This document shows, one piece after another, positions 1-5,823 of a stretch of 7,638 nt of DNA. Within the stretch, counting starts at the first letter, position 1; every line of letters starts with the position of its first letter. The translations under genes were made by a program, and so were the position numbers. Source of the DNA: Holophagales bacterium UBA5066 (GTDB lineage: Bacteria; Acidobacteriota; Thermoanaerobaculia; UBA5066); contig DIAY01000239.1 in assembly GCA_002414905.1 (NCBI GenBank), forward strand, positions 1 to 7,638. The letters run 5' to 3'. Below the pieces are notes generated by a model that was not told the DNA's origin, did no database searches, and was given only the letters and a program-made list of their open reading frames with translations.

Positions 1-1
1 C

Positions 2-796
2 GTCGTCGTCGACCGGCAGGAGCCGCCGAACCTCGTCCTGCGCGCCGACCCGTCCGACCTCCGGCCGCCGGAGGCCGCTCTCGTCGGCATCCTCTTCGGC
101 GACCGCGGCTCACTGCCACTGGCCCAGGCCCGGGAGACGGCCGCGCGGCTCGGCCGGCGGCTCGACGAGGCCGTCGAAGCGGCGTTCAGCAGTGAGGCGC
201 TGGCCTGGGTCGGGGAAGCCGATCGCTTCGCCGCGGCTCGCCCGGAACGGGGGCGCGACGTCTCAGAGGTGACCCCTGTCGCCTTCGTCGTAGGCCTCGT
301 ACCGCTCGCGTTCGTAAACGCCGGTCTCGGGATGAAGGTGGCCGGCGTTGCGGCGGTACTCGCCGTCGCCGCGGCGGTCTTCTTCGCCGCGCGGAAGGTC
401 CGGGACGCGGGCTTCGGGGCCCTCTCGGCCCTCGTCCCGGCGGCGGTGTCGCTTCCTCTGGCGGCGGTTCTCCTGGCCTTCTCCTGGCTCGATCCGGAGC
501 CGAGGACCGACGCGTTCCGGGCGCTCTTCCTGTCGGCGACGGCCATCCTCGTCGTGAGAACCGGCTTCGTCGGCGCCAGGCCGGGGGCGAAACGGGAGAT
601 GGCTCCCATACGGGTCTGGGCCCTCGAGCAGAAGGAGGCGCTGGGCGAGCGGCTCCTCCGTGGCGGGGGCGAAGTGGAGCCGGGCGAGGCGCCGTGGTTC
701 CGGGCCGCCGGGCTTGCGGTCTCGCTCTCGGAGCCCGGTGTCCCGAAGGACGACCTGGACGAAGTGCTGGGCGTTCCGTCGGGAGAAGCCGGCTGA
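2..796 (+). CDS. Membrane protein of unknown function, 3' part (start lies left of the window)
   Basis: The reading frame is open from the first complete codon at base 2 to TGA at 794-796, giving 264 visible residues. The true start is probably outside the window; a GTG at 269 is in frame but would discard a well-formed region. Visible residues 1 to about 85 are soluble, charged and rich in Arg and Glu (LAQARETAARLGRRLDEAVE looks helical). Four hydrophobic segments follow at about residues 92-110, 112-130, 137-157 and 168-187. A soluble tail of about 75 residues contains an acidic-basic helix (ALEQKEALGERLL) and an Asp/Glu-rich end. I do not recognise the family. The layout of a soluble part, clustered helices and a cytosolic tail recalls large predicted membrane proteins such as DUF2207, but I see no diagnostic motif. 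It converges on the duplicated-module gene at 990-1838. Confidence 0.7.
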   Translation, partial: VVVDRQEPPNLVLRADPSDLRPPEAALVGILFGDRGSLPLAQARETAARLGRRLDEAVEAAFSSEALAWVGEADRFAAARPERGRDVSEVTPVAFVVGLVPLAFVNAGLGMKVAGVAAVLAVAAAVFFAARKVRDAGFGALSALVPAAVSLPLAAVLLAFSWLDPEPRTDAFRALFLSATAILVVRTGFVGARPGAKREMAPIRVWALEQKEALGERLLRGGGEVEPGEAPWFRAAGLAVSLSEPGVPKDDLDEVLGVPSGEAG

Positions 797-989
797 AGCC
801 AGGTGTCTGCCGGCGGCGCGCGGGGTCCTGCGGCCTCACTCCGAGCGAGCTTCCCCTTCACGCCGTGGATGTCGAGCAATTACTCCACGTTCTCTATCGT
901 CGAGAGGGACGGGAAGGGGAAGTCCCCCGGAACATGGTCGGTTGTTCAGGACAACGGGGCAGGGTCTCGATTCGGGGCGGGTCAGCCGG
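797..989. other. Convergent intergenic region with only weak hairpins
   Basis: These 193 bases separate two converging genes and carry no convincing ORF. The best self-complementary element is GTTGT-TCAGG-ACAAC at 941-955, a 5 bp stem. A second is GGGG-AAGT-CCCC at 916-927, a 4 bp stem. Neither is followed by a T-tract in either direction, so neither is called an intrinsic terminator. Termination here may be Rho-dependent or use a signal I cannot see. Confidence 0.5.
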
Positions 990-1838
990 CTATCGCTTGA
1001 CTCTCCACTGGCCTCCTTCGAATACGAACGGGATTCCGACTGTGGTCGACGTCGACTGGACGGTCCCCGGCTCCTTCGAAGTGCTCTCGACGGTGACGAT
1101 GTTGAGGGTCGCAAGGTTGTCGTTCTCGATGATCAGGATGCCCCCGGAGCGAACCCCGGCCGCGAGCGCAGCCTTCTTCGGGATGGTCTTCTTGTAGTAA
1201 GCGACGATCTCCTTTCGCTCGCTCTCGGGTTCTGTCTTCCAGGCGTCCTGCGACTTGGTAGAGGAGAGCTTCAGGAACGCCTCGGGCTTGCCGGAATGGA
1301 CCGCGTCGGCGTACTCGAGGGCTAGCGCGTAGATCGGGTGCTTCAGGATCTCCTCGCCCTCGATGCGGACCTCCTTGCCGGGGGCCGGCGCCCCGGCCAT
1401 CACCATGGGGCCCACCGAGGTGTACCACTTGCCCGATTCGAGGGTGAACATCGCCGCGACCTCTCCGCCGTCGCCGTAGGGCGATTCGAGGCTGGCCCCT
1501 TGCGGGAAAACGGTGAGAACTCCTCCCTTGCGAATCGCGTCGGCAAGGACCTTCGGGTCGGGGGCGCGTTCCTTCCCCCGTTTGGCCATGTCCGCGCGCC
1601 CCGATGCCGATTCCTTCTTCCACTCCGCCTGGTCGGCGGCAGTCTTCAGGCGAATGAAGTCCTCGAACTTTCCCGCGGCGAGAAGCTCGGCTGCACGGAT
1701 GGCCAGCTTTCCGGCGGGGTGAGCCAGGATCGCCTCGCCCTTGATGAGGGTCGGTGCCTGCGCCAAGACCGTTGTGGTCGGGGTGATCCCGACGAAGAGC
1801 AGCGCGAGGGCCGCCACGAGCGTCCGTTGAGTTCGCAT
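990..1838 (-). CDS. Secreted protein with two tandem copies of one module, function unknown
   Basis: The protein has 282 residues. Residues 1-28 form a clear Sec signal peptide: basic MRTQR, a hydrophobic core and an end resembling signal peptidase I sites (TTVLAQA). The mature part is an internal duplication. The first copy covers about residues 32-143 and the second about 158-281. They match without gaps at an offset of 127 over about 80 residues: GEAILAHP with GEEILKHP, KFEDFIRL with KPEAFLKL, EWKKE with AWKTE, and GGVLTV with GGILII. Each copy then ends in a strand-like GKWYTS or GGQWRVKR. The helix-then-sheet pattern with a closing G-x-W strand resembles NTF2-like or DUF4878-type secreted domains, but that is inference. 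ATG 1838 is chosen because it has a strong ribosome site and begins the signal peptide; the frame stays open upstream to 2315 but overlaps the next gene. It is the last gene of the minus-strand cassette, 44 bases after paralog A. Confidence 0.88.
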   Translation of the reverse strand: MRTQRTLVAALALLFVGITPTTTVLAQAPTLIKGEAILAHPAGKLAIRAAELLAAGKFEDFIRLKTAADQAEWKKESASGRADMAKRGKERAPDPKVLADAIRKGGVLTVFPQGASLESPYGDGGEVAAMFTLESGKWYTSVGPMVMAGAPAPGKEVRIEGEEILKHPIYALALEYADAVHSGKPEAFLKLSSTKSQDAWKTEPESERKEIVAYYKKTIPKKAALAAGVRSGGILIIENDNLATLNIVTVESTSKEPGTVQSTSTTVGIPFVFEGGQWRVKR

Positions 1839-1844
1839 CAGATT

Positions 1845-1851
1845 CTCCTTT
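1845..1851 (-). promoter_or_regulatory. Ribosome binding site that sets the start at 1838
   Basis: The minus strand reads AAAGGAG, followed by six bases and then ATG. This is close to the ideal anti-Shine-Dalgarno match and spacing. It decides against the longer in-frame starts further upstream. Confidence 0.85.
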
Positions 1852-1862
1852 GGGGCAATGAT

Positions 1863-1878
1863 AAACGGTCTCAAACGG
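1863..1878. repeat. Short direct repeat AAACGG-TCTC-AAACGG
   Basis: Two perfect 6-base copies lie at 1863-1868 and 1873-1878, a 10-base period, in the 44-base gap between paralog A and the duplicated-module gene. Their position upstream of a strong ribosome site would suit an internal promoter or operator. The repeat is short enough to be chance. Confidence 0.3.
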
Positions 1879-1882
1879 GCGC

Positions 1883-3160
1883 TCAGCGCGCGAGGCGGAT
1901 TCCTTTCGCGAGAGGCGTGAGCGTCAGGACCTGCGGCAGGTGAGCCCCCTCCACCCAGACGATTCGCTGCCGGCGGAGGTCCGCACGGAGGCGGGAGGCG
2001 GCAATGTGAAACTCCGCTGGCGTCGCGACCGTCGTCGTCGCGTTCCAACTTCCCGCCTCCGGTGACGCCGTTTTGCCGATCGACCAGACGAAGAGAGGAA
2101 CGCGCAAGGCTGAAAGGAACCGCGCCGCCTCGCCGGACTGAAGGTCGCTGCCGTCCTCGACGCCTGGCCCGAGAAGCAGGACGACGGCCCGCCTGCGTTC
2201 CCGCCCGGCGGAGGCGAGGCCGGCCGCGGCAACCGCGTCGGCGACTCGCTGCATGGTCCCGGGCCAGGGCTTGAGCTGCAGACCCTTCGTCAGGGTCAGG
2301 CCAATGGCGTCCCACCTTCGCTCGAACCAGGCTGTCGCCGCATAGGTGCTCGAATCGATCGTCGAATCGTCGCCCGTCCGGCCGACGGGCACGAGGAATC
2401 GAAACCGGAGGTCTTCTCCGGAGGGCTCGTGCGAAGGGGCGCCGCTACTCGCGAATATGCGCTTCAGCTTCTCGAACGCGCTCCCCTCGCAGACGAAGAC
2501 GACGTCGAACCCTCCCTCCTCGACGGCGGCAACGCGGAGGCCGACTCCATTCTTCTCGAGCCAGCCCGCGAGCCCTTCCGGAGATGGGAGCTTCATTCCT
2601 TTCTCGAGGACGACGGGAACGGCCGTCAGCGACGGCGAGTCGGTCCACGGACGAGTCCCGCCGACGACGGTCTCGGTCACGGCGTTGATGTTCCCGCCAC
2701 ACTCCACGCTGGCACGGAGAATCTGAGTCCGGCTCGTGTCCCTGACCGGAATTTCAATTCGGGAAGGGTCGGGAGCCGGGAGGTTTCGGCCGTCGAGGGT
2801 CACCTCGACAGGCCCGGTCACACCTGACGTCGGGCAGTTCCACGTCAGGCGGGCGATGAGACTCCGCTCTGTGCCGCCCCGCTCCACGATCAGACGCATC
2901 TCCGCATTTCCACGCGACCTGTTGATCCACTGTCTCGCACGGCCCAGCTCCTTGCCCCCCGCGTCGTATCCGACGGCGACGAGCTCGTGTGGCGCGGGTT
3001 CCCATTCGAGGTCGACGGGTGCGGCGAAAGGCGCCTTCAGCTCGGCGACCTGTCTGCCGTCGAGCACGAGATCGACCCTGTCGACGCCGCCCGACGCCCG
3101 GATCTCGACGTTGAGGACGCCGTAGACGAGCCCGAAGCAGAGAGTGGCGAACGAGATCAC
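1883..3160 (-). CDS. vWA-like paralog A: Ig-like N-terminus, degenerate-MIDAS vWA-like C-terminus
   Basis: The protein has 425 residues. Residues 1-25 are hydrophobic. About 14-90 read as an Ig-like strand pattern (VDRVDLVLDG, then PHELVAVGYD, then RARQWINR), and about 100-190 look like a second beta-rich domain. From about 195 to the end it follows a vWA-like order: helix GLAGWLEKNG, strand DVVFVCEGSA (219-228), strand EDLRFRFLVPVGR, helix MQRVADAVAAAG, strand RRAVVLLLGP (323-332), strand VPLFVWSIGK and last strand RQRIVWVEGAHLP. In metal-binding vWA domains the first of these strands ends in D-x-S-x-S; here it is E225-G-S227-A-F. The usual T-D-G after the later strand is LGP. Metal-dependent ligand binding is therefore doubtful. 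The start is GTG with AAGGAAAGGAA just upstream, and no ATG, GTG or TTG lies further upstream in the spacer. The gene is the second of the cassette and a tandem duplicate of 3234-4544. The function is unknown; a protein- or surface-binding role is inferred from the fold. Confidence 0.83.
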   Translation of the reverse strand: MISFATLCFGLVYGVLNVEIRASGGVDRVDLVLDGRQVAELKAPFAAPVDLEWEPAPHELVAVGYDAGGKELGRARQWINRSRGNAEMRLIVERGGTERSLIARLTWNCPTSGVTGPVEVTLDGRNLPAPDPSRIEIPVRDTSRTQILRASVECGGNINAVTETVVGGTRPWTDSPSLTAVPVVLEKGMKLPSPEGLAGWLEKNGVGLRVAAVEEGGFDVVFVCEGSAFEKLKRIFASSGAPSHEPSGEDLRFRFLVPVGRTGDDSTIDSSTYAATAWFERRWDAIGLTLTKGLQLKPWPGTMQRVADAVAAAGLASAGRERRRAVVLLLGPGVEDGSDLQSGEAARFLSALRVPLFVWSIGKTASPEAGSWNATTTVATPAEFHIAASRLRADLRRQRIVWVEGAHLPQVLTLTPLAKGIRLAR

Positions 3161-3164
3161 GCGG

Positions 3165-3175
3165 TTCCTTTCCTT
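3165..3175 (-). promoter_or_regulatory. Purine-rich ribosome binding site for the GTG start at 3160
   Basis: The minus strand reads AAGGAAAGGAA, ending four bases before the GTG. It contains two overlapping AGGA cores. It supports the GTG at 3158-3160 as the real start, since no other start codon is available in the 73-base spacer. Confidence 0.7.
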
Positions 3176-3180
3176 CCGTT

Positions 3181-3233
3181 GCGACCCGCGGGGAGTCGCC
3201 GCTCGCGCGCTCGGCGTTCGTGGCGAGCCGCGC
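3181..3233 (-). terminator. Two GC-rich stem-loops between the vWA-like paralogs (attenuator or processing candidate)
   Basis: Directly after the TGA of paralog B, bases 3205-3213 can pair with 3224-3233 as a 9 bp stem with one bulged base and a 10-base loop. A second stem, GCGAC with GTCGC, uses 3181-3185 and 3195-3199 around a 9-base loop. No U-tract follows, so full intrinsic termination is unlikely. Partial attenuation or a barrier to 3' exonucleases, changing the A:B ratio, is more plausible. GC-rich DNA makes such stems easily by chance. Confidence 0.35.
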
Positions 3234-4544
3234 TCATGGCGTCAGCCGGATCCCGTGCGCGAGACGAGAGAGTACGACCTCGTGAGGCAGGTGTGCGCCT
3301 TCCAACCAGACGATCCTCTGGCGTTCGACCTCTCCCAGTACGCGGCGAACGGCATCGTCGAACTCCCGGTGCTGGTTGGCAGAAATCAGTGTTTCGGCCT
3401 TCCATCGCAGCGCCTCGGGAGAGCGCTTCCCAATCGACCAGACCTGGAGAGGAACGCCCAGACGCCGGAGGAAGCTCATCGCCTCATCGGGTGTCAGCAG
3501 GCTCCCGTCCTTCGCCGTGGGACCGAGGAGAAGAACGACCGCCCGCTTCCGGTTCGCCTCGGCCGCCGCGAGGCCCGCTACGACGACTGCGTCTGCGAGC
3601 CGTTGGCCGTCCCGGGTCCAGCCGGGCCATTCGAGAAGCCATCCCGCAATCCGGCCAATACTGCTTCTCTTCCGCGAGAGCCACGGCGTCGATTGATAGG
3701 CGTTCGTGACCATTTCGGTCTGCGAGGTCAGCCGTCCGACAGGCCAGAGGAATCGAAAACGAAGGTCCTCTCCTTTGAACCGCATGCCGATTCGAAGGTT
3801 TGCGGCGGTCTCTGCATCGTTCGGGGATTCCCGCCGGAACGCCTGCTTGAGCCCCGCCCGGGCGCTCCCCTCCGCGACGAAGACGACGTCGGTCCCCCCT
3901 GCCTCGACCGCCGCGACTTCAAGCGGCACCCCGTTCTCCTCGAACCATCCGGCAAGGCCCTCGACAGGCGGGAGCGACGTTTTCTTTTCGGGCTCGACCG
4001 CCACCGCCGTCAGCTCCGTGTGCACCTCGACCGTCCTCGAGCCGCCGAAGATCAGCTCAGCCGTCGCGGAGACGCCCTTCCCGAATTCCAGGACCGCCTT
4101 CAGGAAGTGGACCTGGGCCGGCTCGTGGGCGGGCAGCTCGATGCGCGTGGGGTCGGTCACCGGGATCGGTGACCCGTCGAACGTCGCCGCGACGGAGGCC
4201 GGCACTTCCCGCGCGAGGGCGCGCCACCTCAACCGCGCCACCCTTCCCGTACCTCCCCGTCCCCCCTCGAGCGCGAGGCTCGCCTCGGCCGTCGGACGCG
4301 GGCGGTTGATCCACTGCCGCGCCCTGTCGAGCTCCTTCCCCTTCGTGTCGAAGGCGATCGCCACGAGCTCGTGTGGAGACGGCTCGCACCCGATGTCGAG
4401 CGGCGTCGTGAAGGGATCGTGCAGCTGGGCGACTCGCTTCCCGTCGAGGAGGAGATCGACCCGATCGACGCCGACGGCCGCCATGAGCTGCACATTGACG
4501 ATTCCGATCACGAAGCCGACGAACAGGGAGGCGAACGAGATCAT
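3234..4544 (-). CDS. vWA-like paralog B: Ig-like N-terminus, degenerate-MIDAS vWA-like C-terminus
   Basis: The protein has 436 residues and is the first gene of the minus-strand cassette. It shares the architecture of paralog A: a hydrophobic N-terminus (1-25), an Ig-like domain (about 14-90, with VDRVDLLLDG, PHELVAIAFD and RARQWINR), a second beta-rich domain (about 100-190) and a vWA-like domain (about 195 to the end). By eye, a little over half of the first 100 residues are identical to paralog A, with no gap for about 230 residues. B then carries about ten extra residues around 240-257. The metal-site positions are degenerate in the same way: DVVFVAEGSA at 219-228 (E225 for the usual Asp, no second Ser) and RAVVLLLGP at 334-342 with no T-D-G. 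ATG 4544 is the only start in the right place; its ribosome site is weak (GGGGGCC), unlike those of the two downstream genes. The resemblance to Acidobacterial VWFA-related proteins is from memory, not a search. The function is unknown. Confidence 0.83.
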   Translation of the reverse strand: MISFASLFVGFVIGIVNVQLMAAVGVDRVDLLLDGKRVAQLHDPFTTPLDIGCEPSPHELVAIAFDTKGKELDRARQWINRPRPTAEASLALEGGRGGTGRVARLRWRALAREVPASVAATFDGSPIPVTDPTRIELPAHEPAQVHFLKAVLEFGKGVSATAELIFGGSRTVEVHTELTAVAVEPEKKTSLPPVEGLAGWFEENGVPLEVAAVEAGGTDVVFVAEGSARAGLKQAFRRESPNDAETAANLRIGMRFKGEDLRFRFLWPVGRLTSQTEMVTNAYQSTPWLSRKRSSIGRIAGWLLEWPGWTRDGQRLADAVVVAGLAAAEANRKRAVVLLLGPTAKDGSLLTPDEAMSFLRRLGVPLQVWSIGKRSPEALRWKAETLISANQHREFDDAVRRVLGEVERQRIVWLEGAHLPHEVVLSRLAHGIRLTP

Positions 4545-4756
4545 CAGGCCCCCGCGTACCGAATTGAGTACACCTGCCCGTCGGGCGCAAAGTGGGTGCC
4601 AGCGACCGGGCCTGCGCGCCGCCGCGGCGCAGCCCCAGCGACCTTCCGAACTCTTTTCCGGACCTTCAGCCGTTCTTCAGCCGAGATCAAACTTCCTGTC
4701 CCTGCCCCGATTCGATCCACCCACCCCGGACTGCCTCGGTTAGGATCACCCGCACC
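4545..4756. promoter_or_regulatory. Divergent promoter region for the vWA cassette and the arrestin-like gene
   Basis: These 212 bases lie between two divergent start codons, so they should hold both promoters. I cannot find a convincing sigma-70 pair. The best -10-like hexamer on the + strand is TAGGAT at 4741-4746, which would give an almost leaderless message, but no good -35 accompanies it. The same bases could instead be a weak ribosome site (AGGA, about 11 bases before ATG 4757). The notable content is the direct repeat annotated separately. Confidence 0.5.
4664..4683. repeat. Perfect direct repeat CTTCAGCCG x2 with 11-base period (candidate operator)
   Basis: CTTCAGCCG occurs at 4664-4672 and again at 4675-4683, so the copies lie on the same face of the helix. 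A related GACCTTC occurs at 4640-4646 and 4661-4667, 21 bases apart, close to two turns. An 11-base direct-repeat period is the usual geometry for OmpR/PhoB-family response regulators. No regulator gene is in the window, so the factor is unknown. The repeat is 74-93 bases upstream of the + gene and 120-139 bases upstream of paralog B. Confidence 0.45.
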
Positions 4757-5794
4757 ATGTTCGCGAACTCGTCCTCGCCGGCGGCGATGCCGGGCACGAC
4801 TCTCCGGCCGAAGTCCGGCGGGCGCGCGAGGCTCCATCTCGACGCGACTCCAGTCCACCCCGGCGACTGGCTCTCGGGCGTAGTGGAGGTCCCGGAGCGG
4901 TTTCACGGTGCCGACATCCGGCTCTACGTGGAGTGCGTCCATACCTCCAATGGGCTTTCTTCGGCACCAGGGAGCGCCAGCATGAACAAGAGCTTCCGCT
5001 GGTACGCGATCCACCTCCTCGACGGAATGCGGCTGGAACGCCAGGCCGGCAAGGTCTTCATCCCGGTTGGGGTGAGGCTTTCCGCCGACGCGCCTCCGAC
5101 GTCCGACGACAAGCGGAAGAGGCAGCGCGTGGACTGGATTCTCCGCGTGCAGGCAATCCGCCCCGGTGCGAACTACAAGCTGCTCTTCGAGACGGAGTTC
5201 GAAGTTGTCGTCGAGCCTGCTGACGCGGCCGCTCCGCCGGCACCCGAAACGCCGCCGCGCTCGATGCCGCTGCTGATACCGGAGGACGTGGCGAAGCGCC
5301 TCGATGCCACTGTCGAGCAGGCCGGCGACGCCCTCCTGATCCGCTTCCCGTTTCCCACCGGGGCGGCGACGACGACCTTCATCGCTGCGACCGTCTTCGT
5401 GGCCAACGCTCTTGCCTACGTAGTGCCTGGCCTGCCGTGGGACCGCCCGCTCCACTCGGATGCCCACCTCGCCATCGGCGTCGTGAGCGGGTTGGTGGGA
5501 GCCGTCTTTCTCTTGATGCTCCTCTCGACGGCCCGCGCCGTCGAGGTACGACCCGAAAGCGTGCGCATCCCCAGGGGCATCCTCGGGATCGGCTTCCACA
5601 CGGGCGTGGCGACGCGCGACGTGGAGGCGGTCCTGGAGAACCCGTTCCTCCAGCCCTGGGCGAACCCGAAGTACTACGGCGTCGCGCTGCGTCTAAAAAA
5701 CGGCGCCCCGTACAACACGGCGACCCGGATGCGCGACCCCGCCAGCGCTCGGGCGCTCGCGAACTTGCTCTCGTCCGTGCTCTCGCGGCGATAG
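4757..5794 (+). CDS. Two-helix membrane protein with arrestin-like N-terminal sandwich, function unknown
   Basis: The protein has 345 residues. About residues 22-152 are a beta-rich domain with spaced cues typical of bacterial arrestin-like modules: HPGDWLSGVVEV, DIRLYVECVHT, KVFIPVGVRL, then VDWILRVQAIRPGANYKLLF, whose W-x-L-x-V-x-A-x-x-P-G-x-x-Y pattern matches the sandwich found in some DUF3592-type proteins. A Pro/Ala linker (155-175) follows. Two hydrophobic segments lie at about 205-225 and 236-258. The remainder is beta-rich (AVEVRPESVRIPRG) and ends in an amphipathic helix (ARALANLLSSVL). The arrangement suggests both soluble parts are on the same side of the membrane, probably the cytosol. 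There is no signal peptide and no enzyme motif. I place the start at ATG 4757; the frame is open back to 4592, but those 55 residues are low-complexity and overlap the promoter region. It is divergent from the vWA cassette and could share its control. Confidence 0.8.
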   Translation: MFANSSSPAAMPGTTLRPKSGGRARLHLDATPVHPGDWLSGVVEVPERFHGADIRLYVECVHTSNGLSSAPGSASMNKSFRWYAIHLLDGMRLERQAGKVFIPVGVRLSADAPPTSDDKRKRQRVDWILRVQAIRPGANYKLLFETEFEVVVEPADAAAPPAPETPPRSMPLLIPEDVAKRLDATVEQAGDALLIRFPFPTGAATTTFIAATVFVANALAYVVPGLPWDRPLHSDAHLAIGVVSGLVGAVFLLMLLSTARAVEVRPESVRIPRGILGIGFHTGVATRDVEAVLENPFLQPWANPKYYGVALRLKNGAPYNTATRMRDPASARALANLLSSVLSRR

Positions 5795-5798
5795 GCGC

Positions 5799-5823
5799 GG
5801 AAGCGGCTACGCTCGCGGCTTCC
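5799..5823. terminator. Candidate bidirectional hairpin at a convergent junction
   Basis: GGAAGC at 5799-5804 pairs with GCTTCC at 5818-5823 around a 13-base loop. The element straddles the gap between the + stop (5792-5794) and the minus stop (5807-5809) and includes the last codons of the oxygenase. No T-tract flanks either side, and a competing 4 bp stem, AGCG with CGCT, exists at 5802-5813. Its position is right for a shared terminator but its strength is poor. Confidence 0.28.

Noticed and set aside
186..839. A 217-residue minus-strand ORF opposite the left-edge membrane protein
   Set aside because: Its composition is almost entirely Arg, Pro, Gly and Ala, the mark of an antisense shadow in GC-rich DNA. 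The + frame gives coherent membrane helices.
941..955. GTTGT-TCAGG-ACAAC hairpin as a terminator for the convergent pair
   Set aside because: The stem is only 5 bp and no T-tract follows on either strand. It is noted in the intergenic entry but not called.
990..2315. A 441-residue version of the duplicated-module protein starting at 2315
   Set aside because: It would overlap paralog A by over 400 bases. The extra N-terminus is Arg-rich, out-of-frame-like sequence. The ATG at 1838 has a strong ribosome site and opens a clear signal peptide.
3144..4172. Long + strand ORF (342 residues) opposite paralog B
   Set aside because: Paralog B matches paralog A residue by residue on the minus strand. 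The + frame has shadow composition and no counterpart at the equivalent place in paralog A.
1883..4544. The two vWA-like genes as a recent duplication or a mobile-element footprint
   Set aside because: Protein identity is only around half, and I see no terminal repeats, target duplications or transposase nearby. An old tandem duplication fits better.
4592..4756. A 55-residue N-terminal extension of the arrestin-like protein
   Set aside because: It is Pro/Ser/Arg-rich low-complexity sequence, it covers the promoter region with its direct repeats, and it resembles no start of this kind of domain.
4544..5599. Long minus-strand ORF opposite the arrestin-like gene
   Set aside because: It is an Arg/Gly/His-rich shadow of the + gene, produced by the GC-biased third positions. 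It has no recognisable motif.
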